Positions 10,334-20,227 of a stretch of 64,000 nucleotides of DNA are shown in pieces (within the stretch, counting starts at the first letter, position 1; each line of letters starts with the position of its first letter). The translations under genes and the position numbers were made by a program. The stretch comes from Phialocephala subalpina. Lineage: Eukaryota > Ascomycota > Leotiomycetes > Helotiales > Mollisiaceae. The notes under the pieces are model-generated. The model saw only the letters and a program-made list of their open reading frames with translations, was not told the origin of the DNA and did not search any database. The DNA lies in assembly GCA_900073065.1 (NCBI GenBank), contig FJOG01000002.1, positions 148,700 through 212,699 of the forward strand. The letters are read 5' to 3'.

Positions 10334-11413
10334 GGTATCGTTGCCCCTGAGTTGATGGTCTAGGCCAAGGCTTCTGGAAAGTTGAGGAGATGCGAAGTAT
10401 GCGTGGAGATTGACAATCGGAGCAACACGAAACCGGATTCGATTGATGGGAATCATAAATGATGAAGCGTGTGCGTCTTTCTGACTTCAGAGTCTTGCAC
10501 AAATGGTGCATGAAGAATTGATGCGACGTCGTTGAAATATCACGTGCTGCTACGCCACAGCCGTGCTGCCGTCTGGTGGCTTGGCAAAACATCTTCAAGC
10601 CACCGGATTTCGACGCCCGCTCTTCCAACATTGATCTCGAGCTCGACCTTCGAATGCTGCACAATTCCTCAACTTTGAGGTCCAACCCTTTTCTTGAGAA
10701 GAGATGCAAATCTTCAATCTATACCTGAGGCGAGCCTCGGAACAACATGAGCCCAACACCCTGAATGAGTTTTCTATCACTGCATATGGTCCCTCCAACA
10801 TGCAGCCCGTTATGTCTCGGCCCCTCCCCACTGTGCGTTGTCTCGACAACTGTTCTCGAATGATAGGATAGGCGCCCGGAAGATGAATGAATTGGCATAT
10901 CATTCTTCAGTCTGAAGCACGATATATGCGTTGTACTGCAGTCATGTGGTGCCCAATCCCACCTCTCGCGAGTCGCGGCGACAAAACCTCTCAGGACTGG
11001 TTCACAGACTCATTTGTCAATTCGACCCAAACCGCATTCACGAATGGCTGCTGAACGAGGTTCTACCTTGTGGTTGACAGCGGTGGGGGTGTTCGGCAGC
11101 ATGAACCACTGGGGATGTGAAAAGTTCCTAATGGGGCAGTTCTTGACGCCCTTGTGGGACATTTTGCAGGACAGGCAGCGGAAAAACAATCGGCCCGCAC
11201 AGCTACCCTGGACGACCAACCCCCACAGGCAAGCAAACGCCTCTCACCGACTCCTCCGCGAGATGAGGTGACTCCAAAAGTGAGACTGACAATTAGACAT
11301 TTGCACATCATTCACAACGCACATCTTTTTATGTGCATGAGTCTAAACATGGGTTAGTATGTATCGTAGGAATTTCTCAAGCTTTTCCTCTTGTTCTCAT
11401 TAATCCCGCGCGG
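10334..11413. other. intergenic between divergent genes
   Basis: About 1.1 kb. It contains TCACGTG-type sites near 10539 but no frame with convincing coding character on either strand. It presumably holds promoters of the F-box gene and of the repeat protein gene. Confidence 0.5.
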
Positions 11414-14400
11414 ATGTCTTCTCTTGTTACCATATTGTACCTTTTCGTTGTACCATTACTCACTGGCATCGTTCTGATGTCTACACCCAAGATCATCCAC
11501 CGTCTGAGAGACGTTCTCTCAAGCAGACATGACAAACGCGCGAAAGGCATTGCTGCCCCGGGAAGTTCCCCATCAGAAGAGGAGGTAGAGCAGACACAGG
11601 ATCGGGACGAGCTACAGAAATCGATAGCAGATGCAGTATCTGCTGCCCTCAATACCGACGAGTTCACGAAAGCAGTTGCCGGACGTCTGGCTATCCAGCT
11701 AGAGCCATCCTTCAAAGCGGCGTTTGACATATCGACCATCGAATCCGCTCTTCGAGCCACGAACGAAGAACTCACTCAACGAATTAACCAGAGCAATAGC
11801 CAGACATCCTCGAAGCTCTCCGACCTATCAGACCTTGTCGATACGAATAATACGCAGACGACTGGGAAAATCACTTCTATTGAAGATGCGGTCGCCAAGA
11901 TTACGGACTCGTTGGTGGAGCTTGGAAATAATATCAAGGCAGTGCAGGAGCAGGTTGCGGCCCCGGATACCAGTCTGTTGGCAGCACATGGAGAGAAGCT
12001 GGACACTATATCATCTGGCTTGCAGATATTACACGAGCGACCACTCCCAGTACCTGTCGACTTCACGTCTCAAGACGCCAAGCTTGCTGCTCTGTCTGCA
12101 GAACTTGGCTCTTTGAAGACCGATATCGAAGCTGGAACTACCGCTGGCTTTGCAGGTTTGAGTGTCCAGGTCGGAGCTGTCCTCACTGCCATCGAGAGTC
12201 ACCAGGCTATTCTTTCAGAAATCAAGGCTTCTGATTCAAGCGCCGAAATCCTCACTCAAGTCAAAGCAGCAAATGAATCACACACATCTCATGCCGCCGC
12301 TCTTGAGGATATCAAGAGCAAGGACATCAGCTCAGAGATCTTGGCAAATGTCAAGACTCTTTACGAATCTCATGCCAACCAGGCTGCTGTATTGGAAGAT
12401 ATCAAGGCGAGCAACATCTCACCAGAGATCCTCGCTGAGGTCAAGGCTTTGAACGAATCTCATGCATCACACACCGCTGCTCTTGCTGAGATCAAGGGTG
12501 CCAACTTGCACCCTGAGATCTTGGAAACAGTCAAGGCCTCAAACGCAACCCTCGCAGCACACTCAACATCACTCGATGGCCTCAAGGAGATCGTTTCCGC
12601 ACCTGCTCCCGTGCCAGAAAAGACCGACCTTACTGGATTGGAGACCTCTGTACGCGATATCCATTCTACGTTAGAAAGTCACACTGGCCACTTGACCGAG
12701 ATCAAGACTGCTACTACTACACCAGCTCCAGTTCCAGAGAAGGTAGACTTATCCTCAATAGAGGCGACTATCCAAACTCTCGCCGCTACAATCGCCGAAG
12801 TCAAGGCTGCTGTCGAGGCAAATGCACCAATCGCTACAGACCTCAGTGGTCTTGAGAGTTCGGTCGAGAAGGTCCACAGCACACTTGAAGGGCACAGTGG
12901 CACTCTTGGTGAGATCAAGACCCTCGCTGCCGTTGTTCCACCAGCCAGCGAGAAGACTGATTTGTCTGGCCTTGAGGCTTCAGTGGAGAAGTTGACAGCT
13001 GTGGTAGCTGAGATCAAGACCACCGTCGAGACTCCAGCACCAGTTGTCGAGGCAAAGGAAGTTGATCTCTCGCCTTTGGTATCAACACTTGGTGCCCACA
13101 CTGCTCATCTGGAAGCAATCAAGTCAGCAGTTTCAGCACCAGTCCCTGAAGCTAAGGAAGTTGACTTATCGCCCCTGGTCTCGAAGCTTGATGCCCATAC
13201 CGCGCACTTAGAAGGCATCAAATCAGCAGTCTCAGTACCAGCCCCTGTTCCGGAGAAGACTGACATCTCAGGTCTTGAGGCTTCCGTGGCTCTTCTTGCA
13301 GCATCTGTTGCCGAGATCAAGACATCGATCGACAGGGAGGATCCAGCTCCCAAGGAGGTTGATCTATCGCCTTTAGTGTCAACTCTCGACTCCCACACTA
13401 CTCACCTAACCGAGCTTAAGGGACTTGTCAGTGCTCCTCCTGCTGTACCAGCCAGCGAGCCTGTGGACCTTGCACCAATTGTGTCGCACTTGGAAGATAT
13501 CAAGTCCAGTCTTGATATCAAGTCCACTCTTGTTAGCTCAGCTCTAGCTCTAGCTACCGACCTCACACCTATTGTCTCTACTCTCGAGGGACACTCTGCA
13601 CACTTGTCGGCAATCAAGGACATTGTTTCCACACCTGCTGCGGCTCCAGCACCTGTAGACTTAACGCCTATCACATCTACCTTGGAAGCTCACACAGAGC
13701 ATCTCACAAAGCTGAAGGAGATCGTTTCGACACCTGCACCAGTCACAGCTGCAGAACCCATCGACTTTACTCCAATCACCTCTCACCTCGAGGCCCATAC
13801 AGGGCACCTTGAAGCCATCAAGGGTCTTGTCTCTACTCCTGCTGCGGTACCTCAACCAACAGACTTGGCTCCGATTGCGTCTCAGCTCGATGCCATCAAG
13901 GAGATTGTTTCGAAGCCTGTCCCAGCCGCTGAACCTGTTGACTTCGCACCAGTCGTATCACACCTCGAAGCTCATGGTCAGCAGCTTGCTGCTATCAAGG
14001 AAACCTTCTCTACACCTGTTGCTGCATCAGAACCAGTTGACTTGGCACCGATTGTTGCTCATCTGACCGACATCAAGGATACCCTCGCTGCCCCAACCCC
14101 AGCTCCTACTCCAGTCGACCTTGCACCCTTGGTATCAACTCTCGATGCTCACACTGCACACCTCGCCGACATCAAGAGCACTCTTGCTGTTCCAGCACCT
14201 GTCTCCGAGACAGTTGACCTATCTCCATTGATTTCAACCCTCGAGGCTCACAGTGCCAAGTTGGATGGCTTAAAGGACATCGTCTCTGCTCCTGCGGCAG
14301 CTCCAGAGCCCGTTGATTTGACACCATTGACCTCGACTCTCGAGGCTCACACTGCTCACTTGACCGACATCAAGAGCACTCTTGCAGTCCCAGCTCCTGT

Positions 14401-15748
14401 CGTTGAGCCTGTAGACTTCACACCTCTCTCTACCCAACTTTCAGAGATCAAGGAGATCGTGTCGAAGCCAGCAGTAGCATCAGAGCCAATTGACTTCACC
14501 CCCATCACCTCCACACTTGAAGCTCACAGCACCCATTTCTCTGACATCAAGGCCTCTTTGGCTACACCAGCACCGGTCGCCGAGCCCGTTGACCTGTCTG
14601 CCATAACCTCTACTCTTGCATCCCACTCTGAGTACTTGAGCGCCATCAAGGACATCGTCGCAACCCCAGCCGCCGCTGCTGAGCCTGTCGACTTGGCTCC
14701 CATCACCGCGGACTTGACTGAAATCAAGGGTTTGGTTGCCACACCAGCTCCTGTTGCCGAGAAGACCGACATTTCTGGCCTGGAGGCATGTCTTGCCGCT
14801 ATTGGAGCCACTCAAACCATCCACGGTGAGCATCTCACTGCGATCAAGGAGAAGGTCTTAGCTCCTGTTCCTGTCGCCGAGCCCACCGACCTGTCTGGTC
14901 TTGAGGGGTCAATCAAGGAGGTCTCGACTTCGCTCAATGCCCACAAGGTCACACTTGACGAGCATTCCGGTCACTTGACTGCCATTAAAGACATCGTTGC
15001 CACTCCAGCAGCTGTTCCAGCCCCAGTCGATCTCTCAGGTCTTGAAGGCCACCTCACAGACGTCAAGAGCACTCTCGAATCCCACAAGGCATCCCTTGAT
15101 GAGCATTCCGGCCATCTCACCAGCATCAAGGAAGTTGTGTCCACGCCTGCTCCAGTGACTGATCTCTCCGGCATCGAGAAGCACGTCCTCGAGGTCAAGA
15201 CTCTCGTCGAGGGTCTACCCACCCCAATCGCTCCCACCGCCGTAAAGGATGAAGAGATCCTAACCGAACTCGCCAACGTTAAGACTTTGATCTCAGCTCT
15301 CCCAGCACCAGCTGAAGTAAAGGATGTCAAAGACGAAGAGATCCTTTCCGAGTTAAGCGGAATCAAGACCCTCGTCGAAGCCATCCCCGCCAAAGTCGAC
15401 ATCAAAGACGAGGAACTGCTCTCCGCTATCAAGACCCTCAAATCTTCCGTCGAATCTCTCCCTGCCCCGGCCACTCCAATTGCCGTCAAAGACGAAGAGA
15501 TCCTCTCTGAACTGAGCTCCGTCAAGACTTTGGTTTCTGCTTTGCCAAAAGAGATCCCCGCTGCACCGGTATACAAGGACGCCGAGATCCTGAGCGCCGT
15601 TCATGCTGTCAAGATAATAGTTGAGCATTCCATTGCGAAGATGAATGGTAATGTTGAGGAGGTCGGGGAGAATGATAAGGGTGTTGAGGTTAAGAATGGG
15701 AGTAATGGTGTGAAGATCGCTGAGGCTGAGGTTGAGCCTGAGTCGTAG
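11414..15748 (+). CDS. membrane-anchored coiled-coil repeat protein
   Basis: Single-exon gene; the ATG at 11414 gives 1444 residues and starts directly with a hydrophobic anchor (MSSLVTILYLFVVPLLTG). The frame is open 27 codons upstream to another ATG at 11333, which would bury the anchor, so I prefer 11414. After a basic then acidic segment come coiled-coil heptads (to about residue 420), then about 25 degenerate repeats of the type VDLxPLVSTLEAHTxHLxxIKxxx followed by a Pro/Ala linker. The C-terminus has four KDEEIL(S/T)EL..VKTL units and an acidic tail. No catalytic motif is visible. The layout suggests a long rod anchored in a membrane, perhaps a tether or spacer; this is inference. I do not recognise the family. 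Confidence 0.8.
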   Translation: MSSLVTILYLFVVPLLTGIVLMSTPKIIHRLRDVLSSRHDKRAKGIAAPGSSPSEEEVEQTQDRDELQKSIADAVSAALNTDEFTKAVAGRLAIQLEPSFKAAFDISTIESALRATNEELTQRINQSNSQTSSKLSDLSDLVDTNNTQTTGKITSIEDAVAKITDSLVELGNNIKAVQEQVAAPDTSLLAAHGEKLDTISSGLQILHERPLPVPVDFTSQDAKLAALSAELGSLKTDIEAGTTAGFAGLSVQVGAVLTAIESHQAILSEIKASDSSAEILTQVKAANESHTSHAAALEDIKSKDISSEILANVKTLYESHANQAAVLEDIKASNISPEILAEVKALNESHASHTAALAEIKGANLHPEILETVKASNATLAAHSTSLDGLKEIVSAPAPVPEKTDLTGLETSVRDIHSTLESHTGHLTEIKTATTTPAPVPEKVDLSSIEATIQTLAATIAEVKAAVEANAPIATDLSGLESSVEKVHSTLEGHSGTLGEIKTLAAVVPPASEKTDLSGLEASVEKLTAVVAEIKTTVETPAPVVEAKEVDLSPLVSTLGAHTAHLEAIKSAVSAPVPEAKEVDLSPLVSKLDAHTAHLEGIKSAVSVPAPVPEKTDISGLEASVALLAASVAEIKTSIDREDPAPKEVDLSPLVSTLDSHTTHLTELKGLVSAPPAVPASEPVDLAPIVSHLEDIKSSLDIKSTLVSSALALATDLTPIVSTLEGHSAHLSAIKDIVSTPAAAPAPVDLTPITSTLEAHTEHLTKLKEIVSTPAPVTAAEPIDFTPITSHLEAHTGHLEAIKGLVSTPAAVPQPTDLAPIASQLDAIKEIVSKPVPAAEPVDFAPVVSHLEAHGQQLAAIKETFSTPVAASEPVDLAPIVAHLTDIKDTLAAPTPAPTPVDLAPLVSTLDAHTAHLADIKSTLAVPAPVSETVDLSPLISTLEAHSAKLDGLKDIVSAPAAAPEPVDLTPLTSTLEAHTAHLTDIKSTLAVPAPVVEPVDFTPLSTQLSEIKEIVSKPAVASEPIDFTPITSTLEAHSTHFSDIKASLATPAPVAEPVDLSAITSTLASHSEYLSAIKDIVATPAAAAEPVDLAPITADLTEIKGLVATPAPVAEKTDISGLEACLAAIGATQTIHGEHLTAIKEKVLAPVPVAEPTDLSGLEGSIKEVSTSLNAHKVTLDEHSGHLTAIKDIVATPAAVPAPVDLSGLEGHLTDVKSTLESHKASLDEHSGHLTSIKEVVSTPAPVTDLSGIEKHVLEVKTLVEGLPTPIAPTAVKDEEILTELANVKTLISALPAPAEVKDVKDEEILSELSGIKTLVEAIPAKVDIKDEELLSAIKTLKSSVESLPAPATPIAVKDEEILSELSSVKTLVSALPKEIPAAPVYKDAEILSAVHAVKIIVEHSIAKMNGNVEEVGENDKGVEVKNGSNGVKIAEAEVEPES
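12600..15180 (+). repeat. in-gene tandem repeat array, units of 26/33/40/47 codons
   Basis: Within the repeat protein, successive units begin with VDL, TDL, IDF or similar and end in a Pro/Ala-rich linker. Counted unit lengths are mostly 33 codons, but several are exactly 26, one is 40 and one 47, that is 33 minus or plus multiples of seven. The 26-residue units lack the STLEAHT heptad. Nucleotide copies are diverged, so this is an old array rather than a minisatellite. Confidence 0.75.
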
Positions 15749-17736
15749 GCAGTCAGCTTCAAGGCCAAAAACATTGGAGGAAGGACAAGTTCAAAAGTCG
15801 AAAGTGGTTCAACACACTTATGAAGGGGATGATTCAGCTTGCAGTAATGGGAGGAAAGAAAAGATGAAGGATGGAAGGGCAAATTGATGATCGCATATCT
15901 TGTATTTTCCAGCGCGCTTTTATACCCTTTTGTTGCATTTCGGATTTATGCTTTCCCTCGGTGCCTTCGGGCTATGATTTGACGGCTGAGCTTTTCTAGA
16001 TGAAAATCTATTTGTCTGCTGTAATGTTAGCGAGCCTGTTATCCTAGCTTGCGTTAGATTTTCACCTTAATGCTTGGTATTTTAGTACAAAAGAATGAAA
16101 ATCGTTGCTTTCTCTTCATTGAAGAAATCGAAGGAGTTCCGAATGTGGAAACAGGTGATGAGCGTCGTGGCAGAACCGCCCAGCATGGACTGTTGAGTCA
16201 CGGACAGCTGTCCTATATTTTATGCAGTATGCTCCCCATGCAGTTCGGAATAATTGGCGAGACGCTGCCAATGGAACCATACTCAGACGTTGTGTTCAAG
16301 TCGTGCTGCATGTACCCACCAGATGGGGCTCGAGCAGTGGAGACACGGCGCGGTAGGAGAATGTGACTTCGCATGGTGTGGAGGTGATGTCAACCACTTG
16401 GATATCCCCGTATTGTTGATATGGGAGGGAACTATTGGAAGGAAACGAAACACGAAATAGGTTGCTCTGGATGTGGCAGACAGTTGTGACTCCACGGTCA
16501 TCGAGGCAATTGGACCACATGAAGCGGTGAGAATAATGCAGCGAAGAAACTTCTAGCATCAAAGCAGAACACATGGCACCTCGAGAATAGCTGCTTTGGA
16601 GCGGACTCGATTTCAGAAACTCATTTTGCAGTGTGCGGAGCGGTCACAGCGAGCACAGAACCAGACCCCATTCGTCGGATACCTCAATCTCTGCATGCCT
16701 TGGATGACTTCTCCCTTCACGAGTCTCAGCTCTCATCGGACGTATTCCGTATTTCGACGACTTGACGAGGCGGAGAATGGGGATGGTAAGCCTCTCTCGG
16801 TTGGAGAGCGGCCATGGATCGAGCCCGCAACATCTATCCTTCCTGACATACGAGAGGGAACGAACTTGAAGATCAATGTTACGAAAGTCCGACACTCTTG
16901 AGGGTAATTACAACAAATGTTACGTATAGCCTTGACGGAATCAGCTCAGACTACTCAATCGAGTGAGCCAAGTCATCCGAAACCAAACCCGAACTCAGAA
17001 ATCGACTCCCTGACCTGCTGCGGATCTAGAAACATGAGCATGAGCAGTGCCAAGAACTTTCTCGAGCTTCGTCTTTCAGGCATCCTAATAGAATCAATAC
17101 GCAGGCTACCTTGTCCGAAGTCAGAAAGATGGACGATCATTGGCTAGAGTGATACACGACAGAGGTTCAAAGACAGAATAGACAACTGGAGGATACGGTG
17201 TTATAGACATTAACAAATTGCTTGAAGTTGGAAACGAACTTACAAGAGGAGTCAGAGCGACGGAGAAAAGGCAGCGGATGCTGAATGGCGGAAAAAACAT
17301 ATGCCGCCTTCGACGGAAGAGCAACGGAAAAGAGAAACACGCGACAGGAGCGCGTCGGAAGAGAGGCGGAAGCGACTGCCGCCTTCGATGTGCAACAAAC
17401 ATTTGACAAGCAACCAACCTCCGTCATGTCCGAGACGTCTCAGGCATTTCTCCGCATTGGTTCAGGCAACTCGCCTCCTTGGATGCGACAGCTGCGGGGT
17501 GCCACTCGGCGGCAGCGGCGAGAAACAAGCATCCCCGCGGATGGAGCTGTTGATTCTGGAGCATACAGGCACCCGCAGAGACGTCTAGGAGCATTAAACT
17601 GAAGAGTGCTGTTGACTCTGTATTGCGTTTTCCCCTAGTATTATACAAAGTGTAGCTAGCAAATGTACACCAACACTGAGCAGAACCCAATTTATGAACT
17701 CCTTACTCCAAATCCAAAGACTCTATGTTCCCAGCT
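15749..17736. other. intergenic, nothing recognised
   Basis: About 2 kb downstream of two convergent genes. Open frames here are short and low in coding character. A TCGATGTGCAACAAA string near 17388 is the reverse complement of the core of the 25.3-kb tandem repeat. No RNA gene or mobile element is recognised. Confidence 0.45.
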
Positions 17737-19240
17737 CTATGATACAATCTCCATGTCCTCTGCAGGGCTGAAGATGTCGAGGTGATCTGAGTCGTTATGG
17801 ATGCCTTTCCCATCATGAAAGTCGTCTCGATGTAGTTCCTATTGCCGTCCGTTAATTTTATTTACTTGGGAATGTGGAGAGAGCCCCACCAGGTTGTGAT
17901 GATAGCAGTCCTGAGAGCAGAAGTAAGAAGTAAACTCTTCCTCACCGCAGTCCTGGCACAATCCTCCACCACCTGTCTCACCAGGCGGTCCAGGCTGCGG
18001 ATAGTAGTAACACCTAGCTCCCATACAGCATTGATGATCATGGCGATCGTGCTCGTCCTGTATCTCGTCAGCAAAACTTCTGTGAAGCAAATAAAAAGAC
18101 CTACAAAATCATCCTCAGCATGCTCGACGGAACAGTAAAATGCTCTGCCCTTCTGGCTTCCCTTGCGTTCCAACCATTCACACACGGCACACTCAATTAT
18201 CTCGTCCGTCGCAAGATTAATCTCATTTGCACAACCATCAAGACTGCATTGAGCGACTCCAGGAGTCGGTTCTCTGTCCCGCTTCTTCTGATCCTTCTTT
18301 GCTTGGGCCTTCGTGTGTGCACTTTGTGCCATCTCCAGCTCGTTGATGTCTCTCTGTAATCGCGCAAGCTTGACTGATTGCAAGTCCTTGGCCTCCTGCT
18401 CCATAGCTTCCAATACCTTATTAAAAGGCTCCTGCTGCTCGAAGATGCGTGCGTACTTGGCTTTGAAATTCTTCACCAGTGAAGAATCGTTAGGTGAAGT
18501 GCTGCAATAATATTTGATGTAGAGCTGAGCTCTCTCCTCGGCTGTCCTAGTCTTCTGGAGTTCGGCAGTAAAAGTTGCGGCATCGGGATTTGGGGCAGTT
18601 TGTTGGAGATGAGTAAGACATATGTTGAGAGAGTCGTTGGTAGGTCGTCCATCATGGAAGATTTCCATTAAAGCGTCAGGGGATATCTCGTCGCTGGTTG
18701 CACAGATGTCTCGCACGACTTCTCGCATATGTAGTCGGAACCAAGAATGAAGATCGTCCAGTGAGGTCTGTGGATCGTTGTATCTCTTGTCTAGTTCTTC
18801 CTTGTACTTTCTAGCCCAATAACCATGCTCCTTGTCCGGATCTGCGTCGAGATAATAGGTGTAGTACGCTCGACGAATGTCCGCTTTCCTCTTTATACAT
18901 CGTTCGCAATCATCTCCTCCTGAGTGGGGCTGGTCAGAAGTAGAGTATGATTGCTCTACAGCTTTAAGAGATGTGTCTAGGGTCTCTTTTGCTGCTCGAA
19001 TACGATCGCCTTGGCCGAGCATTTCCTCCATCGAGAGAGGTCTGCGGCGGGCAGCACCCGGGAGAGGGTTGTGCGGCCGGATCTGTACTTCGACGTCCCT
19101 GAGAAATGTTAGAAAGGTTCATTATGGTTATAGGCTATGTTCTCAAGAAGGGACTGGTCTTGGACCGCCCTCAGGACGTGCCTTCCCTTCAGAGAGAGTC
19201 TTGCCATCACGTGTGGCGTCACGTGTATGAGGACTTACAT
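17737..19240 (-). CDS. zinc-binding protein with two MYND-like cysteine/histidine clusters
   Basis: Four exons on the minus strand: 19239-19240, 18105-19098, 17890-18057, 17737-17838, together 1266 nt, 421 residues. The start codon is split: AT lies before a GTAAGT donor and the G after the acceptor; the in-frame stop just upstream leaves no other ATG, while the codons before the internal Met at 19031 are clearly protein-like (MDVEVQIRPHNPLPGAAR). The middle is a charged helical region. Residues about 285-345 and 346-405 each carry C..C, C-x2-C, (Y/F)CS and H/C ligands (CSLDGC, CAVC, FYCSVEH; CCMGARC, CQDC, YFCSQDCYHHN), like tandem MYND-type zinc clusters. The last exon is supported by a TTAAC branch point and gives an acidic tail. 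Function is probably protein interaction. Confidence 0.65.
19207..19225. promoter_or_regulatory. paired TCACGTG E-box-like sites
   Basis: TCACGTG occurs at 19207-19213 and 19219-19225, 12 bases apart, inside the first intron of the zinc-binding protein gene and about 290 bases from the divergent SF3B5 start. Such sites are bound by Cbf1-type bHLH factors in fungi. Use by either gene is inference. Confidence 0.45.
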
Positions 19241-19511
19241 CTTGAATATGCTGGCAGGGAAGTGGGCAGTAGAGGGTAGGTTTTTCGTTATGGGACGGAA
19301 AAGAATTCAGATCCTAGCGTGGCGAAGGTTGTTGGAGGAATTCAAGAAGTTTGGATTGAAGCTCGATTGAGCAAATCGCAAGGGCATATTATTTCGAATT
19401 TAGCGCTAGTGCGGCGAAAGGATCCTCCGTTCCGGCGCAATAACCTTAACACTTCAAGTCTCGAGCTCGAGCAAGTCTCTTTTTGCAACTCTAAGCATCT
19501 GCAACAGCAAC

Positions 19512-19870
19512 ATGGTACATCTAGCCCCCCTCCTTGTTTCTCGAGAATCAATTTAACGATTTCCAGGCGGACAAACTTCGCGCACAACAGCAGCTCGAGG
19601 CTCTGCAAGCCCGCTACGTTGGAACAGGGCACGCCGACACGACCAAATTCGAATGGACAAGCAATATCCAGCGAGACAGCTACGCAAGCTACGTTGGACA
19701 TCCGCCATTGTTGAGCTACATGTCTATTGGTATGGGAGAGTGCAGAGAGAAGGTTAGGGCGCAGATGATTGAGGTGAGTTTGCTAGATTCTGCGGAGGGC
19801 TGGGACTGTGCTAACTTGGTTGCAGAAAATGATACAGCCTGTTGGCAAGCCGCCGGAGGTTCAGGATTGA
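19512..19870 (+). CDS. SF3B5: splicing factor 3B subunit 5 (SF3b10)
   Basis: Three exons: 19512-19514 (only the ATG), 19567-19773 and 19826-19870, 255 nt, 84 residues. The protein starts MADKLRAQQQLEALQARYVG and contains GTGHADTTKFEW, RDSYASYVGHPPLLSY and EKMIQPVGKPPE, a near-exact match to the SF3b10 pattern and to the family's usual length. It is the small subunit of the SF3b complex of the U2 snRNP that contacts the branch-point helix, and acts in the nucleus. The first intron starts immediately after the ATG. The gene is divergent from the zinc-binding protein gene, whose start codon is also interrupted by an intron. Confidence 0.95.
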
Positions 19871-20227
19871 GGGAGCATATGGTGCCGAAGCAGCTCTGGT
19901 TCCTTTGAGGGTTGTGGGGAGGTAGTAATGAGTAGGAGGCTTGCTGTTAGGAGTTCCTGCAGAGTTTACGTTATGGCTTTCACAGTCATCTGGGCCAGAA
20001 GATGGTACACCAAGTCGGATAACGGAGAGAATACTTGGCAGGACGAGGGCGCATGATAGAAAGTCTATTGAGCACAGACAGCCATATCAGCCGGTACATA
20101 AAGTCACAATAAAGACAGAACCTTCCTGCAGTGTCGATCGATTCGAGAACGCATATTGCAGTATGTTCTTACAATGACAGTCTATCACGTAATCTACGAT
20201 GTTGTACCTATCATCTTCACGGCCACC
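19871..20227. other. short convergent intergenic stretch
   Basis: 3' flanks of SF3B5 (plus) and NSE3 (minus). Nothing else recognised. Confidence 0.5.

Noticed and set aside
12679..15576. Several long open frames antisense to the repeat protein
   Set aside because: Repetitive coding sequence produces repetitive antisense frames. The sense frame has a start, an anchor and consistent repeats.
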